A stretch of DNA of 64,000 bases, taken from Platerodrilus igneus (Eukaryota; Arthropoda; Insecta; Coleoptera; Lycidae). The stretch's first letter is position 1, and every line of letters starts with the position of its first letter. Below are positions 34,110-47,819 of this stretch, piece after piece. Location: the NCBI GenBank assembly GCA_036346225.1, contig JARFIW010000003.1:2784501-2848500 (forward strand). The letters run 5' to 3'. Position numbers and translations under genes: made by a program. The notes under the pieces were generated by a model. It was given only the letters and a program-made list of their open reading frames with translations. It searched no databases and was not told the DNA's origin.

Positions 34110-34500
34110 TTATAACGCGTTGGTGTTGCGTTAAACAGAAATCACATGAAAAAGGAGAAAATTAATTTTAAACGCTAAAATTAAAATTGATGTACCCCGT
34201 ATATTCTGTTTTCATAAATAGTATTCATTAAGCACGACGGTATAATATATTTTTAGTTCTACTAAAGGGGATTCAAGCCATAAACTTTAAACCACAAAAA
34301 ATAGTTTTATTTCTGTATCATGCATAGTTGAACGTAACTCAGGTCCATTAATTAGCTCAAAATCGTAAAAAAAGAAAACAGATTTTAATGTTTTGCATTT
34401 ATCACATAAAATTAAGAAACTTATTATACGCCGTTCATTAGAAATTACCATTTAATAATACACCGAAACAATTATAGCTATAGTTTACAATGTAACCCGA
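34110..34500 (+). repeat. Dispersed repeat R1, copy 1
   Basis: About 390 bp that aligns, with substitutions and small gaps, to 52990-53362 in the same orientation. Shared landmarks are CC(C)GTATATTCTG, GAACGTAA(C/T)TCAGGTCCAT and CTATAGTTTACAAT. No coding frame. Class unknown. Confidence 0.7.
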
Positions 34501-35693
34501 CAAGATAAAAATAAGTTATCACCAACTAGTTGATTACTGAAGAACACATCGCTTATTTGGTAAAACTCACAAATATCAAGTTATAGATAATTTAGTTATG
34601 TCATACAATAAAATGTAAAATGTTTCAATGTATTCATTTTATTGCTAAAAATATGAGGTAACGCTAAGCACGTAACTTTAACACAAATAAACCATATCAT
34701 TTCACACATTTTTTACGTGTTTCAGTATAAGCTTAATAGAAATACTGAACCATAAACTAACCTCTCTAAAGGCATTCGGAGTGGGAAAAATAATAAAAGT
34801 TAAACACCCAACGAAAAAGAATTAATTAATTATTCGCGAACAGGTAATTAGAAAGGTTCAAATGTAGTCATTCAAACTAGCAATAATGCGGGAGGGTCGC
34901 GCTGTGAGTCAGTCTGCAAAGAGATCAAAAATTGAAAAGAAACAGCTTCAAAATGAGACCATAGATTCCCGTAGGGGAAAAAAAACGCCACGCACATAAT
35001 TTTTTGAACTACGCTTGATCGGACAGGGTACGTTTCAATTCATAGGTTCGTGGAATTAACGTCGGTAAGACCCGTTAAAAAGGGGCTAGAACCTGGAAAG
35101 TTCACCACTCCAATAATTTGGAATTTCGTGTTGTGTGTGTTAAAAGAGCTATGCTAGTTGAAAAGATAAAAACTTGATATACTGATGGTTTCTGGACATC
35201 CTCAAATTTAAAGACATATTTGAAAAATAAAAGGTGAGTAATATATGAGTTTTATGTTTGCATTTTGTGATTATGTATATAAGACTTTTAAATCTAAACG
35301 GGTTTGTATCCTGTAGTTGGAAATTAATCAAACAAAAGTATATATTTTGTTGCATGATGAATTAGTGATGGAACTAATGTTGATTAAATGAAAGAATTAT
35401 GTTATCGTGCAAGAAAGTTTCAAACATTTTAAGATATTGAAAAATATGTACGTATTGATTTTAACCGTAAGCTTTATTGATGGAATTTAGTGCTAATTAA
35501 AGCATAAAACTTTGGTATTTTAAATGGGCAATAAAATGATAAAAGAAAAAGTTGATATTTAACTGTTTTCTATGTTTGTTATTAAAGACAATTCAAAACA
35601 ATAGGATTTAGGATATATATAATTCAATATGGAAAACGGGAACATTGAAGTGATAGTGTTATTGATGAATATGACTTATTGTTTTATCTTTAG
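34501..35693. other. Non-coding stretch, nothing assigned
   Basis: AT-rich DNA without recognisable features; the 68-codon minus frame at 35149 has no support. Confidence 0.35.
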
Positions 35694-36105
35694 AATACCT
35701 GGCCGGTTTGACGATTAGAAATTATGTTTTTTTAAAGAAAAGTATATCTGTATCTATTGTGCAATTACTTCATGTAAATAGTGTTTAGGTTTAGGTTGAA
35801 TTTTATTTACATTTATTATAAACTAGAGAAACAGACAAATTTGTGAAAGAATATTCAGTCACCCCTTCGTATTTGGATTTTTTCTAATTTCTTTTAGTAA
35901 TACCTGGCCAGTTTGGGGTTGAGATTTTGAGTTTGGTTTTAAGTCTATTTTTATTTATATTGCAGTTTCTTAATGTCAGTAGAGGTTGAGCAAAGGATCA
36001 ATTTAATTTGCATTTACTTTTAAACCAAATAGAAGTTATGTCATTGTAAAAGCAAATCCAGTCACCCTAATGGTGAAGTCGTATTTGGTTGAGGTACTAC
36101 TTTAT
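35694..36105 (+). repeat. Diverged tandem duplication, about 208-bp unit
   Basis: Two units, starting ATACCTGGCC(G/A)GTTTG at 35694 and 35902. Each carries further on a CAGTCACCC block and a TCGTATTTGG block, in the same order. Function unknown. Confidence 0.65.
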
Positions 36106-38740
36106 TTTCTAAAGTTTTTTGATATGACAATATTTAGTGATTATTTTAAAGAAAATTGTAGAAAAAAGACAACGTCTAACGCTATAAATTTAATAAACTA
36201 AAAGCAAAGGAAACTTATGCGGAATAAGTATAGGATATTATCTAATGATCTTTTGTATTCAAACCTTCGTCTGCATTCTAGTGTAATTATTGTGGTCAAA
36301 AACTAACCAATTGGCGCTGAAATATGTTTTTCATTTTAAGTTCCACAATCTCAATATAATTATATATATACCCAGACCGACACATTTTTATGCTTTTCTG
36401 CACAATATAAATATAGTGATTACTGTAAGTTGTATTTCTAATAAGTACTTGAGTGTTTATGACTTGGTAAATAAACTTCTTATTGTTGAACAGATAATTA
36501 CTATAAAATTAAATATATAATTCCTGGAAATTGCTGACAAAAATTAAACTTTAATGAAAGGATTACTTTTCCATGCATTTCGTATCCTTTATCGATCTTC
36601 AGTATAAGCTCGCATAAAGCTATTGTTATCGAAGGGTTGCTAGTAGCTTTGCCTTTCATTCTTTGTGATATATGCTTTTATTTTCAGATTATAATACAAC
36701 CAAAAAGAAACTTTTACAATGACGGTGTATATGTTGATTAAATTGATTATGTGTGTGATACCATGACCGTAGGTAACACAGAACTGTCGCGTGAGAATAC
36801 AATCGCACAGACAAAGTTAAAATAAACATTTTAAACAATGTAAAATAGTCAAATATGTTACACAATCTGTCCTTTTAATAGCTTACATGGTTGTGATATA
36901 AAATGCTATAAATGACACAAGCCTAAACGACTGGTATAACAAGAATACCTTATTAATCAGAGCGTCGAGCGTCTGGAGTCTTCTAGCGTTAAAGTAACTA
37001 GAAAATTTAAAGTTAGAAACGTTTAAATTAAAACTATATTTGGTTAGTCTCAGTGAAATATGGTGACCAACAGAAGGATACTATGGTAAAGAGATTCTGA
37101 AGTCATTCACTCAAGCACAAGTAGTGGTTGAACAGGTGTGGGTTTTATTACAAATGAGAAAATAGCAAAAATACTAAACCGATAGGCACAGTGATAGTTC
37201 AGCTACAAAAAGAGCATGAAGAAGTTGAAAAAATGTATGATTAAATTTAAGATGTCATTCAGAGCATCTGAAAGGTGGAAATATTATTATACGAAATTTT
37301 AATTTAATGCAGAGATGGAAAAGTGTGGGAAAGTATGACTTAGGGATTAGGAATGCAATAGCTAATTCGACCTAATAAAATTGTTAAATTATCCACGTAC
37401 AAGAAAATTTGTAGACACAAAATTCTTATGTAAGATAACCCCACTTAAATAAATAAAACAAGCAAAAACAATGACTTATCGTTAAACTATGGTGATTGTC
37501 CTTTTTTCTTGTTACATCGTAAGCTTGTATTCATGTCCAAATCGTATAACTAAATTTCATGCATTCTTTCTTAAATCCATATCAGTATCGTGCAATTACC
37601 TTACCATCAATTTCATTTAAAATCCATATTGCATTCTTTCATTTAAATTGAAAACTATCTTGCAGCAATTTATCATTCATTCAAAAACTATTCCATTATT
37701 TACTTAAAATTGTTAAAAACTGGTTCACGTATCTGCTTAAAGTAGCCATAATTTTCAATGTCGTTTATTATCTTTTAGAAATCCATTATTATTAGTTGAC
37801 TAATATCTTTACGAATTGTAAAACACACTGACGTAAACTGAACTCAATGTCAAAATGTCAGTTTAAAAAGAAAGACACGTCAACCAGTAAAAATTTGACG
37901 GGGGTCTAAGCAAGAAGCCTAGTATTGTCCTATATGTAAACAAGACCGACAAAAAGATATGATGCGGTGTACTTTATACGTATCATGGATACACTAGAAC
38001 TGCTATTGTTTAACCTCAAAGGATACCATTAAAAATTTCAAATGTCCAACTTGCAAAGACTAGATACATTTGTGAGGTGCCTGGTTAAAAACGTTCCTTT
38101 TGTTTATGTACACTTTGTTTCTTTTATTCATAGAATAGAATGCTTATTTTTTGTACAAAATATATACAAGTTTCTACCGCATTACTTTTTCCTGTGTGTT
38201 CGTATTTGAAGCACTGGTTCCTAATATAAACATTTAACTGAGTCTATGTTTATTTATTTTAAACACTGGTACGTGCATTGACGTAGCCTAACAAAAAAAG
38301 GAAAAAGAAAGAAAATAAAGAAATTGACCGGGCTCATTCGGTGAGTGGGTGGGGTATAATACATACAAAAATTAAAGAAAGCTTGAAATAAAAATACACG
38401 CACTCATTCATTAAAACCATACGCAATATAAAAAAATTATAATTAAACAAACAGGAAAAAAAGAACATGTTATATCAGTACAGTAGTACCAGAAACAAAT
38501 GAAAACAAAAATAAGTAGTAATCACAACATGCATGTCAGGAAGAACAAAAAAAACAAATCTTAACATATCGAGCTGGCGTTGTTAGGTATCTACCCCCAT
38601 ATTATTTGACAAAGAAAGAAAAAATCACATTTTTTAAAGCCGCAGCTCTAAATCGTCATCTTAAATATAAAATTAAATATATACAATCGCTACAACATCA
38701 TTCCAGCAAAACTGAAAATATACTGGCCCAACCAGTTCAT
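36106..38740. other. Non-coding stretch, nothing assigned
   Basis: Only short frames and simple AT-rich sequence. I see no RNA gene or repeat family I can name. Confidence 0.35.
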
Positions 38741-38960
38741 GGAACCCATACAAAAAAAAACTCACCTACTTGTCGAATACGTTGGACCTATCACACCCTC
38801 CTTAGGGACGTAGCGGGGCAGCAGGGCCTATGACCACGTAATTGGTGCCATATAAAAAGGGGCGGCCATCGCCTCATCAATGAGGTTCTAGGTAACAGGT
38901 AGACCTATCCAGCGGAAGAAGCACGCTGTATTGCGTGCGCGAAATTCCCACGAAGAAAAC
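38741..38960 (+). promoter_or_regulatory. GC-richer patch with TATA-box-like element
   Basis: A TATAAAAAGGGGCGG stretch at 38851-38865 lies in a patch clearly richer in G and C than its surroundings, with the short inverted pair CCTCATCAATGAGG 20 bases downstream. It could be the promoter of a worn LTR or of an unseen transcript. No linked coding sequence was found. Confidence 0.25.
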
Positions 38961-40590
38961 GGGAACAACAAAAATATAACGACTGTTTTCGTCGTGTATA
39001 AGGAAAAGCAAGTGAATATTAATTGGTTTAACTAAATAACGAGAATTCAAAAAGTAATTTTGATGTTATCAAACGGTTAGAAACGAAAACACGGTTTTAT
39101 CGGATATATGCGATCTTAGTTCGACGAGTCTTTAGATGAAATCACATAAGAATCAATTATACGCGGTCGTACTGTAGAACCAGTTAACGGATACCAATAA
39201 CAAGGTACTGACTATTTAATTATAGTATAAACTTTAAGTTTCAAAGCAACTAGATTTGAGTTAAAAATTATTGTAAAGCGGGCTTATGACGAACAGGTAA
39301 AATAGATAAGATGTTGATGAAGGATTTAAGAATAGCAACGGAATCGATTTAACAAAATTATTGTATAGCGGGATTATGAATTAACAAGCAAAAAAGATTT
39401 AATTTATCCCGAAAATAAACGTAACAACACCTTAAGAAATAATTTCGTAGATTCTGCTTGCGGATTTTGAATTCCCATGACCTAAAGAATGTTATACCGT
39501 AATTTAATTCTTTCGTGGTAAATACCGTAATTGTAATAAAATAGTGTTCTCAGGGGTGCCCGTATTTGGTTTAGTTACCTTATTAAAAAAATATTGTAGA
39601 CTAGGTTATGTAGCTCTATAACTGTCAAACACAATGTCATTGAAACGTTTTATGCAAGTTGTTTACCCTGTAACGAATATTTATTCTATATCACCATTTT
39701 TGCAAGAATCGCTTCAGTATAATTTTATTGTGTGGTATTTAATTCTCGTATTTGATACTATTATATCTAAGAGAAACAATTCTATAATGAAACAGGAAAT
39801 CATGTTCGCTTAAATAACTTAAATGCTTTGCACGGAGATATTTAATAATAATATACATTCAAGAAACGTATTTATATGGGGTCTAGTCGTTTGTGTTGTC
39901 TAACTTGCAGGCGGATTATTCCCTTTCATTCGTTAGAATTAGAATAACGCGTGCGTGTATAGGTCACGGGGTGATGCGCCACGCAGATAAGGTCCCGTAC
40001 TGGAACGGAACGAGGTCGGCCATTGCTTTTGAAAATGTAGTCGAGTTTGGATTGTACTTAAAGCATGGATCTTCAGGCCTTGCATAAGTGGGGCCTCCGG
40101 ATAGGCGTGCTATGGTAGTCTAAAATTGATTTGTGTCGGAACTTGTTAACGCGCATGATGGAACAATATATTAAAGTGATATAATAACATAATGATATAG
40201 TAGGACGGTGATATATTTGAATAAGGAGATTGGAACACTACTCGTTTATCAAGGCAACTACAGCTGTTGTTTAATATTCTGTTACAACTATTTGATAAGC
40301 AGATTTCAAAGGACGTGCGTCACAGTTTGATATCTAGGGATGGCGACCTCATCATATACAGGTATCAAACCTTTTTTTGTTATGTTTGTGAGACCTCGAG
40401 TATGCTCACATAAATAGTATTCAAGGATAGTTTGGTCAAATTAAATTTTGTGCATAAAGAACAGCGTAGGAGAATATTGTCACGAAATGCTATTGTAATA
40501 ATTTTGTAAGATTTGCAGAAATTCACTTGTTAAAAAGATGAGACTTCAAAGTTGAAACAAAAATTTATTTTTCAACCTCTCTTTACTTAA
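38961..40590. other. Non-coding stretch, nothing assigned
   Basis: No supported feature; the 64-codon frame at 39893 has no recognisable domain. Confidence 0.35.
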
Positions 40591-42201
40591 GCCTCCTTGT
40601 TGATGGATAGAGTAAAGCTTTAACTATTCACGGCTAAGTCTGGGAATTACCCCAAGGGTGAGCAATGAAAAAAGGGTGTGGTGATGGTCTAAACTCTACG
40701 ATAAACTAACAAAAGGAAAATGGGTTGAGCGCCACTGTATCTGTAAGAACGATTACACTAGAGATTCATTACCCCTATGAGAAGATACAGAAACTCACGG
40801 GATGTGAACACAATAAAAAAACTTACAACTTACTAAACTAATGTATCTGGATACCTCTGGAACATACTTACGACCTCTCCGATCTCGGTGAACCTGGAAC
40901 AGAATACACAACAAATTCTTTATTAGAAAAACACAGTTTGTGCTTTCCAATAAAAATACCTGCTGATAATTATAGGTGGATAATATTGAGATTAACACAC
41001 CAAGGCTTTTTAAATCAGGAATAAATACCTAGAACAAACCAGTTGTAGCATATCTGGGCTTTTTTAAATTACTTCAGCCTCGTATAATTTCATAGATCTA
41101 CAAACTTATTGACTTTAAAAATTTAGTAAATTTAATTATGCATGGAATAAAAAAAAACATTTAAGTTCTTTAAGTAAACACGACTTCCTGTTTTCATATA
41201 GAATTGTTTCTTTAAGATTTTATAACATCAAATACAAGGATTAAATACCACAGAATATATTTATGCTGAAGCGGTTCTTACGACCATAGTGCTATAGAAT
41301 ATATTTACGTTACACAGTCCATTTCCTGTTTTCTAGAAAATTGCTTGCAGATGTTAAATTTTTATAAGCTCAGAATACCTGAATTATGTGAAAAGTTGTT
41401 TGTCCAAGTTAACTGCACGTGAATCAAATTTTTTTTAAGAAATAATTTATGAGAAACACATGTGAGCCAATAATCAGATCTGGGTATTTGGTGTCAAACC
41501 TTGTTATAAAATATTATTAACTTAAGGCCTTGTTATGGCAAGGCAGAAACCAATTTTATTAGTTCATTTTTGTAAACATATTTAAAAAAAAATCAAGAAA
41601 GAGAAACTATATTAAATTTCATTTTTGGACTCAAGTTTTTTATTCCATGCATAATTAATTTTTGCTAAAAGTTTTTTTAAAGAAAATAAATCTTTGAATA
41701 ATGAAAGTATACGAATGCTGAAGTAATTTAAAAAGCACAGATATGCTACAACTGATTTGTTCTAGGTATTCATTTTTGATTTAAATATCTTTGGTGTGGT
41801 AATCTTAATATTATTCACCTGTAATTATTAGTCTGTTTTTTATTGGAAAGCACAAACTGTGTCTTTTTAATAGAGAATTTGTTGTGTATTTTTTCTTTCG
41901 GGATCATCGAGATCGGAGAGGTCGTAAGTATGTTCCAGAGGTCTCCAGATACATTAGTTCAGTAAGTTGTAAGTTTTTTATTGTGTTTACATCCCGTGAG
42001 TTTCTGTATCTTCTCATAGGAGTAATAAATCTTTAGTGTTATCGTTCATACAGATACAGTGGCGCTCAACCCATTTTCTTTTTGTTAATTTATTGCAGAG
42101 TTTAGACCATCTCCACACCCTTTCTCATTGCCCACCCTTGGGGTAATTCCCAGACTTAGCCGCGAATAATTAAAGCTTCACTTTATCCAGCGAGTGGAGG
42201 C
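40591..42201. repeat. Large imperfect inverted repeat (foldback) 2
   Basis: Arms 40591-41156 and 41633-42201, nearly equal in length, enclose a 476-bp centre. Outer ends are GCCTCC-n-GGATA(G/A)AGT and its complement; inner ends share ATTATGCATGGAATAAAA. The arms include the conserved pieces GGGAATTACCCCAAGGGTG, GTTGAGCGCCACTGTATCTG and GACCTCTCCGATCTCG. Coding potential is absent. The right arm ends about 230 bases before the hAT pseudogene, so it could belong to that element's 5' side, but I cannot show it. Confidence 0.8.
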
Positions 42202-42429
42202 CAAATAAAAAAAAAGGTAAAAAGAAAGAAAAATTGTTTTAACCCATAAGTCTAAAAATAGAGCATAAAATAACGTCTAACGTTATCTTTAGGGCAAGGA
42301 GTAATTACGTATGCTGCGGTATTCAATTCGCCCATATCTGTTTATTGTATTAAAAATCTTTTAAATATTATGTAAATTAGTAATCTGATTTTAACTTAAT
42401 GTCGTTTTGTTATTACAGGATAGGATGAT

Positions 42430-44364
42430 GGACAGAAAGACGAAAAGAAAACCGTGAGCGATTGAGGCTTGAAGAAAGATTAAAAACGAGTAGATCCATA
42501 AAGAAATTTTTTAAAAGTTCTTCCAGTTCTGGACCTTCACATAGAATGAAGTCAAGATCATAAACATTGGAGGTAAAGAAAAGCAATGAAATTCAAGTCA
42601 CAAGTAAAAACTTGTCACGAGAGTAACGATGTAAATGACACAGAAGTAACGAAACGAGAAACAAATTAAATCAAGCAAAAGAAAAAAGTGAAGGAGCCGA
42701 TTTCTGAACCGTGAATGCTATTGAAAATTTTGATCTGTCCGATTCGGATAGATGCGAAGTACGTTAACACATCGTATAATTGAAATATTAGAAAGGAAGC
42801 AACTCAAATACAGGATTACAATTTTCCTGCAGATGAAAAAAGCAGAATTCACTGCAAACGTATTTACTAAAATTTTACCTAAAGGTGAACGAGTAAAAAG
42901 AAATTGGTTAGTTTATTGTATCAAATTTAATTCGGATTTTTGTTTTTGTTGTAACTTTTTGAACGTACAAAATAGAAACACTAAATTAATACAGGGTTGA
43001 TACTCAGACTGGAGCCATGCTTCTGCATATTTTTTAGAATACGAACAGAGCTTGTACTATAAAGAGTGAATTAAAAAGTGGTACGAGTTAAAACTTAGAT
43101 TTACCAAAAACTGCACTATAGGTAAGAAACCACAAATAATTTTGGATCGTGAAGAAAAACAATGAAGAGCTATTTTAGAACGACTCGTGGCGATTGTGCA
43201 GTTTTAGGGTGGTCAGTGTCTGGGTTTTAGATGGGCTAGATCTGAATTATTTCTTTCTAATAATAAAATTTTTTTAAAAACTATTGAATTGGTGACCATA
43301 AGTTTGATCCTGCTATGTCAGACCATTTGAATAAAATTCAAAAGTGAAAAGATATTAAAAGTCAGGTGCCTCACTATTTAAGGGTGCATTTCTTAAATGA
43401 TATAATTACTTTACTCGGCATAGATGTGAGATCAAAAATAATTGATAGTTTAAATAAATCAAAATATTTACAATATTAGTAGATGGCACTCCTGATGTAG
43501 GTTTAGTGGAACAAAGTAGTTTTATTGTAAAATTTGTGAATGTTTTCCAACTTTACGAACATTTTTTTGGGGTTCTACCCATGTCACGATAGCCAAGTTT
43601 GTGATTTCGTTCTTAACAATTTATTTCCATCAAATAAGCTAAATATTCAAGATCTACGCGGTCAAGGGTATGAAAATGGTGCCAGTATGAAAGGCAAAAT
43701 CTCTCGTTTACAAAAACAAATATTAAATATAAACCCAAGAGCTACGTTTGTGAATATTTTGCTCATTTACTAAATTTAGTGCTAAATGACGATGCGAAAA
43801 TAAACAATGAGGTTGTGTCGTTTTTTGACATTTTTCAAGAATTTTATGTATTTTTTTCAATATCAGCTGTAAGGTGGAATATTTTGAAACAAAATGCACC
43901 TGTATTAACCTTGAAACCTTTAAGCAAAACTCGTTGGGAAAGTAGAATAAATGCCACTGGACCATTAATTTTAAATTATAAGAACGTTACAAAAGTCGTA
44001 ATGAAATCATCGAAAACGAAAAAAGAGGTTTAAAAACTAGACAGTGCAAGCATTAGTGGAGGAATTAATTTCATTTAAATTTAACTGTTCCTTGATAATG
44101 GGACGATCTTGTATCAAAAATAAATGTTGTTAGTCAAATGTCACAAAATCCTAAAATTAATTTTTTCGCACGTATAACTGCCTTATAAAATTTAATTAAC
44201 TATCCTAGTGAAAAAAGAACTGATGAAAATTGTAATTCATTTATAAAAAAAGCTGAATCAATAACTAGTGAAGTTAATATTTTGCCCGAATTTCCTTTCC
44301 TGCATTCTTCGTACGAGTTGTTTGTTGATCAAAAACAATACTTCAAAGTAAATTTTTGTGTTAG
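42430..44364 (+). pseudogene. hAT transposase (ZMYM/DUF4371 type), 5' part
   Basis: DNA transposase of the hAT superfamily, decayed by stops and frameshifts. In order: a basic start with RERLRLEERLKTSR and a poly-Ser stretch; a TTF/MYM-type zinc-binding block (GERVKRNWLVY-n-FCFCC, about 42885-42955); SDWSHASAYF with the helical DUF4371 region; TILVDGTPDVG (about 43478), the first catalytic Asp region; RGQGYENGASMKGK (about 43660), the second; and the RNase-H insertion with SKTRWESR (about 43925). The frame runs on to FKVNFCVSIL near 44365, where a LINE is inserted. The rest of the protein resumes at 50082. Upstream, TTGTTATTACAG/G near 42420 looks like a splice acceptor. Confidence 0.88.
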
Positions 44365-44436
44365 TATATTAAATACAACAGACGAGACGAAGTAGGAAAA
44401 CAGACATACAAAACCACAAAATGGAAAATTATTCGC

Positions 44437-44615
44437 AAATGCAGGAAAGCTAAAGAACAATGGATTGATGAAAAGTGCAAAGAGGCACAAACTGAGATGG
44501 AAATAGGAAAGGCAGATGAAGCATACAAACTCCTTAGAATGAACTTTAGGTATATAAAACGGTATAGCAAAAATATAAATGGTGCGGAAGGAGACATCAT
44601 CATAGAAAATTGTAA
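44437..44615 (+). pseudogene. LINE copy 1, pre-RT linker fragment
   Basis: Encodes EQWIDEKCKEAQTEMEIGK and DEAYKLLRMNF, which matches the minus-strand copy at 56100-56250 residue by residue in most places. The text stops at IENC, exactly where the 2.1-kb insert begins, and resumes at KVVRW beyond it. Confidence 0.8.
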
Positions 44616-46718
44616 CTATTTTATAGATGTTGCGTGGTTCACTTATTTTTATTAAAGTGAGACCAGCCACTATATAATTTATTCTTACTGTTTTGGGCGA
44701 AACATCAAAGATAAAGTACTAACAGTGAAGTCGCTGTACAAGATGTTGATTGGGGGTGGGGTTAGGAAGGTAAGGTAAGAGGTAAGGTAAGAACCGAACC
44801 ACCTAAATTTCTCTCAGAAGTTTAACCATAAATGTTGTTTTATTCGTACTAACCGTAAGTACTTCTGAAGACTTCTGAACCAACTCTGAACTTTACTTCA
44901 GCGGGATGAGACTAACAAGTGGGTTCCTAAAAATACGGAAATATCAGGTGCCACTAACTCAAAGATTTAACATAAGCAAGACAGCGTTACCAAAGAGAGC
45001 GTAGGAACTTTAGTAACAACTATACGCACCTAAAGCACAAAGGCTATGATTATTATATTTTAACAATATTATTTGTAAACGAAAAAGTAATTATATATCA
45101 AATATCTATCAGATCACCATTTGCATCTGAACAAGAAGTATGTGAATATAGCAATAAGTGTACATAATATTGTATGGGAACTTAAACTCATCAATACGCA
45201 CTACTTATTTTGCATATTCTGTAAGGTTTGCAAGAGTTGTTGAATGCATAGTTTTATACGTGCAAATTTTAATACTCTGTTACGTTAATGAATTAATAAA
45301 AAGTCCGAAGAAAGTAACGTATGTACATCTATTTAAATAAGGATTATTCTCTTCGAGTTACAGATATTTACAATTGACACCATAAAAATAATTTCTATGT
45401 ATTATCTTGGCTGAAGATGAAACATGCATTGAATTATCGCACTGTATATTAAAGACAAATATTGTAATTGATATAATTTATCATAGTCAGATCTGAGTAA
45501 AATGTACACGTAATCTTTACTAAACCTTTAAGAGTTCTTAAAATATTTCAGAGTTTATATTGAGTTTGAATTTATAATCATTTTATAAGATAATCACATA
45601 AGATTCTAAAACAGATTTTGAAATAGAGTATTGCATTTCTGGACTTTACTTAAATGGAAATTAACTCCAAGAGTATGTGAAGGTTATCAAAACAGGATTG
45701 CAAGAGAGTAAAATTACTTTTGCAATTATTTTCTTACAAGCATAATCACAATTAGGTTAATTTCTTATTATTTATGCGTATACATATATTTTTGATGATT
45801 TTTGTAATTAAATATGGCGGAAGCTTAATAAACATGATAATCCAAAATAACGGAATTAATATAGATGAGAAAGTTTGATTTACCGATCAAGTTGACATTA
45901 ATTTTAAATAAGATTATTATATTGCAAGACGTATTACCAAATTGTAACGATCTAACCTGACTAATGGTATCTTCTTATAGATGAAATCATACTAACAAAA
46001 TGGTTTCTACATGAACAGCTGATGTCCAGGAACCAAATACGAGAGAAACCAGTACAAAGCATACGCGTTAAACTTGTTAATTAAATCTTCTATATCCATT
46101 AAATGATGAAGTTTTCAAACACCACATAATTATTAAACATTTACCTTCAAGTAATTTTTATATCATAGATATTAAAGAATTATCCATAAAAAATGTGTTG
46201 CAATATATAAAATTCAATTAGGTATAATTTCATACAGGTAGACTTTACGAACCATGTTGTCTTTTTCGTAACATAACTGACGAAGACTCAAACATAAATA
46301 ACTTTAAAGACCAATACGGAGATCGCATTTAAACTTAGTAACTCTCAAAGATATGTTGCTTACATAATTGTTCAAATACGACCGGTTTTGACTATGGGAA
46401 AAGCAATCTATCTTGACTATGAACGCCAAACACGGCACGCGCGGCTTGATTAAACCAGATATAATTAGATATGAATAGGTATTCATAACCAAACGTCGTT
46501 TTCAACCTCAATACATAATTTTAAAGTGAGTTTTAAATACTTTTACAATTCTAAATAAAGGACTAACAAATGTTAACTTAGAACATTTGGATATGAAAAC
46601 AAAGTTTGCTGTTAACAAATAAAACTTAATACTGGCAATATACATAGTGATATACTAATAATTATCAAATTGAAAGCTTTCTAAACCACTTTATGCATTA
46701 ATAAAATAAAAATGCTTC
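44616..46718. mobile_element. 2.1-kb insert of unknown class within LINE copy 1
   Basis: Interrupts the LINE between two residues that are adjacent in the other copy. The edges are AAATTGTAA (44607-44615) and AAAATGTAA (46719-46727), a 9-bp direct repeat with one mismatch, which supports insertion. I see no terminal inverted repeats, no LTRs and no coding frame; it includes a GGTAAGGTAAGAGG short repeat near 44770. A non-autonomous element or a captured segment are both possible. Confidence 0.55.
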
Positions 46719-47725
46719 AAAATGTAAAGAAGGTGGTTAGATGGTAAAAATACATAGGAATTTGCAAAAAGGACAGAAACTAACAGCACTAGAATAGGAA
46801 TCAGACATTGAAAGGGATGATTTGGGATATCCACACTTGGAGATGAGTTTGAATTAGCATTAAAATGTTCGAAAAATGGTAAAGCACCGAGTATAGATAA
46901 GGTGCAAGCAGAAACTCTAAAAGCCGCTGGACAAACAGTAACAGAACGTCTCTTCCAATTTGTAAGCTATATGTATGAGACAGGCGAGATATCCCAAGAT
47001 TTTAAACACAACATCATAGTCACTATACCAAAAATAAGAGACGCAGATAGATGTGAAAATTTTCGAATAATAAGTTTGACAGCACACGTGTCAAAAATAT
47101 TAACTAGAATTTTACAAAGACGGATGAAGAAACGAACTGAAGAAATAATAGGGTTTATACGAAACAGGGTAACAGGGGAAGATATTTTAGCTCTGAGGGT
47201 GATAATGGAAAAGACAATAGGAAAAGAAAAAAGTGTGTATATAGGGTTTGTAGATCTGGAAAAGTATTTGACAATGTAAAATGGAAAAAATGGTTGAAAT
47301 ACTCAAAAAGATTGGAATAAGTTTTAGGAACAGACGGATAGTACATAGTTTGTATAAAGAGCAAATAGGGTTAGAGCAGGAACGTAGAGAATTAAATATT
47401 AGGAAAGGGATGAGACTGGGATGTGCTTTATTCCGGTTAATTTTTAACTTGTATTTCGAAGAGGTAATGAAAACTGTCAAATGCAGGAAGACATTTGGCA
47501 TTATTATGCAGAACCAAAAAATTGTTATACTTAAATTTACAGATGATATAGCGGTATTAGCATCTAGCCAGGAAAAGTTAGAAACAGCTCTTAATGAAAT
47601 GGAAATAGTTCTAACAGAAAGCTATGGTATGAAAATAAACAAAAATAATATTAAAGTACTAGTAGGTAAAGGATGGGAAAATAAACTAAGAACTAGAATA
47701 CAAACAGAAAATGAGAACTAACAAG
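46719..47725 (+). pseudogene. LINE copy 1, reverse transcriptase
   Basis: Frames 46902-47279 and 47281-47721 together carry a non-LTR RT: NGKAPSIDKVQAE, PKIRDADRCENFRIISL, VYIGFVDLEK (motif A), RKGMRLGCALFRLIFNLYFE (motif B region) and FTDDIAVLAS (catalytic box, about 47534). A stop at 47277 separates the two frames and one or more indels are visible; the box has Thr instead of the usual Ala before DD. Beyond 47721 the frame decays. It would have copied LINE RNA at a nicked target and may have mobilised the SINE. Confidence 0.85.
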
Positions 47726-47819
47726 AGGTTAATGATTTCTGCTACCTAGGATGCCAAATAACTGAAGATGGGAAAGTGCAAACGATATAAAACAAAAATT
47801 AGCACAAGGCCAAGAAAGC

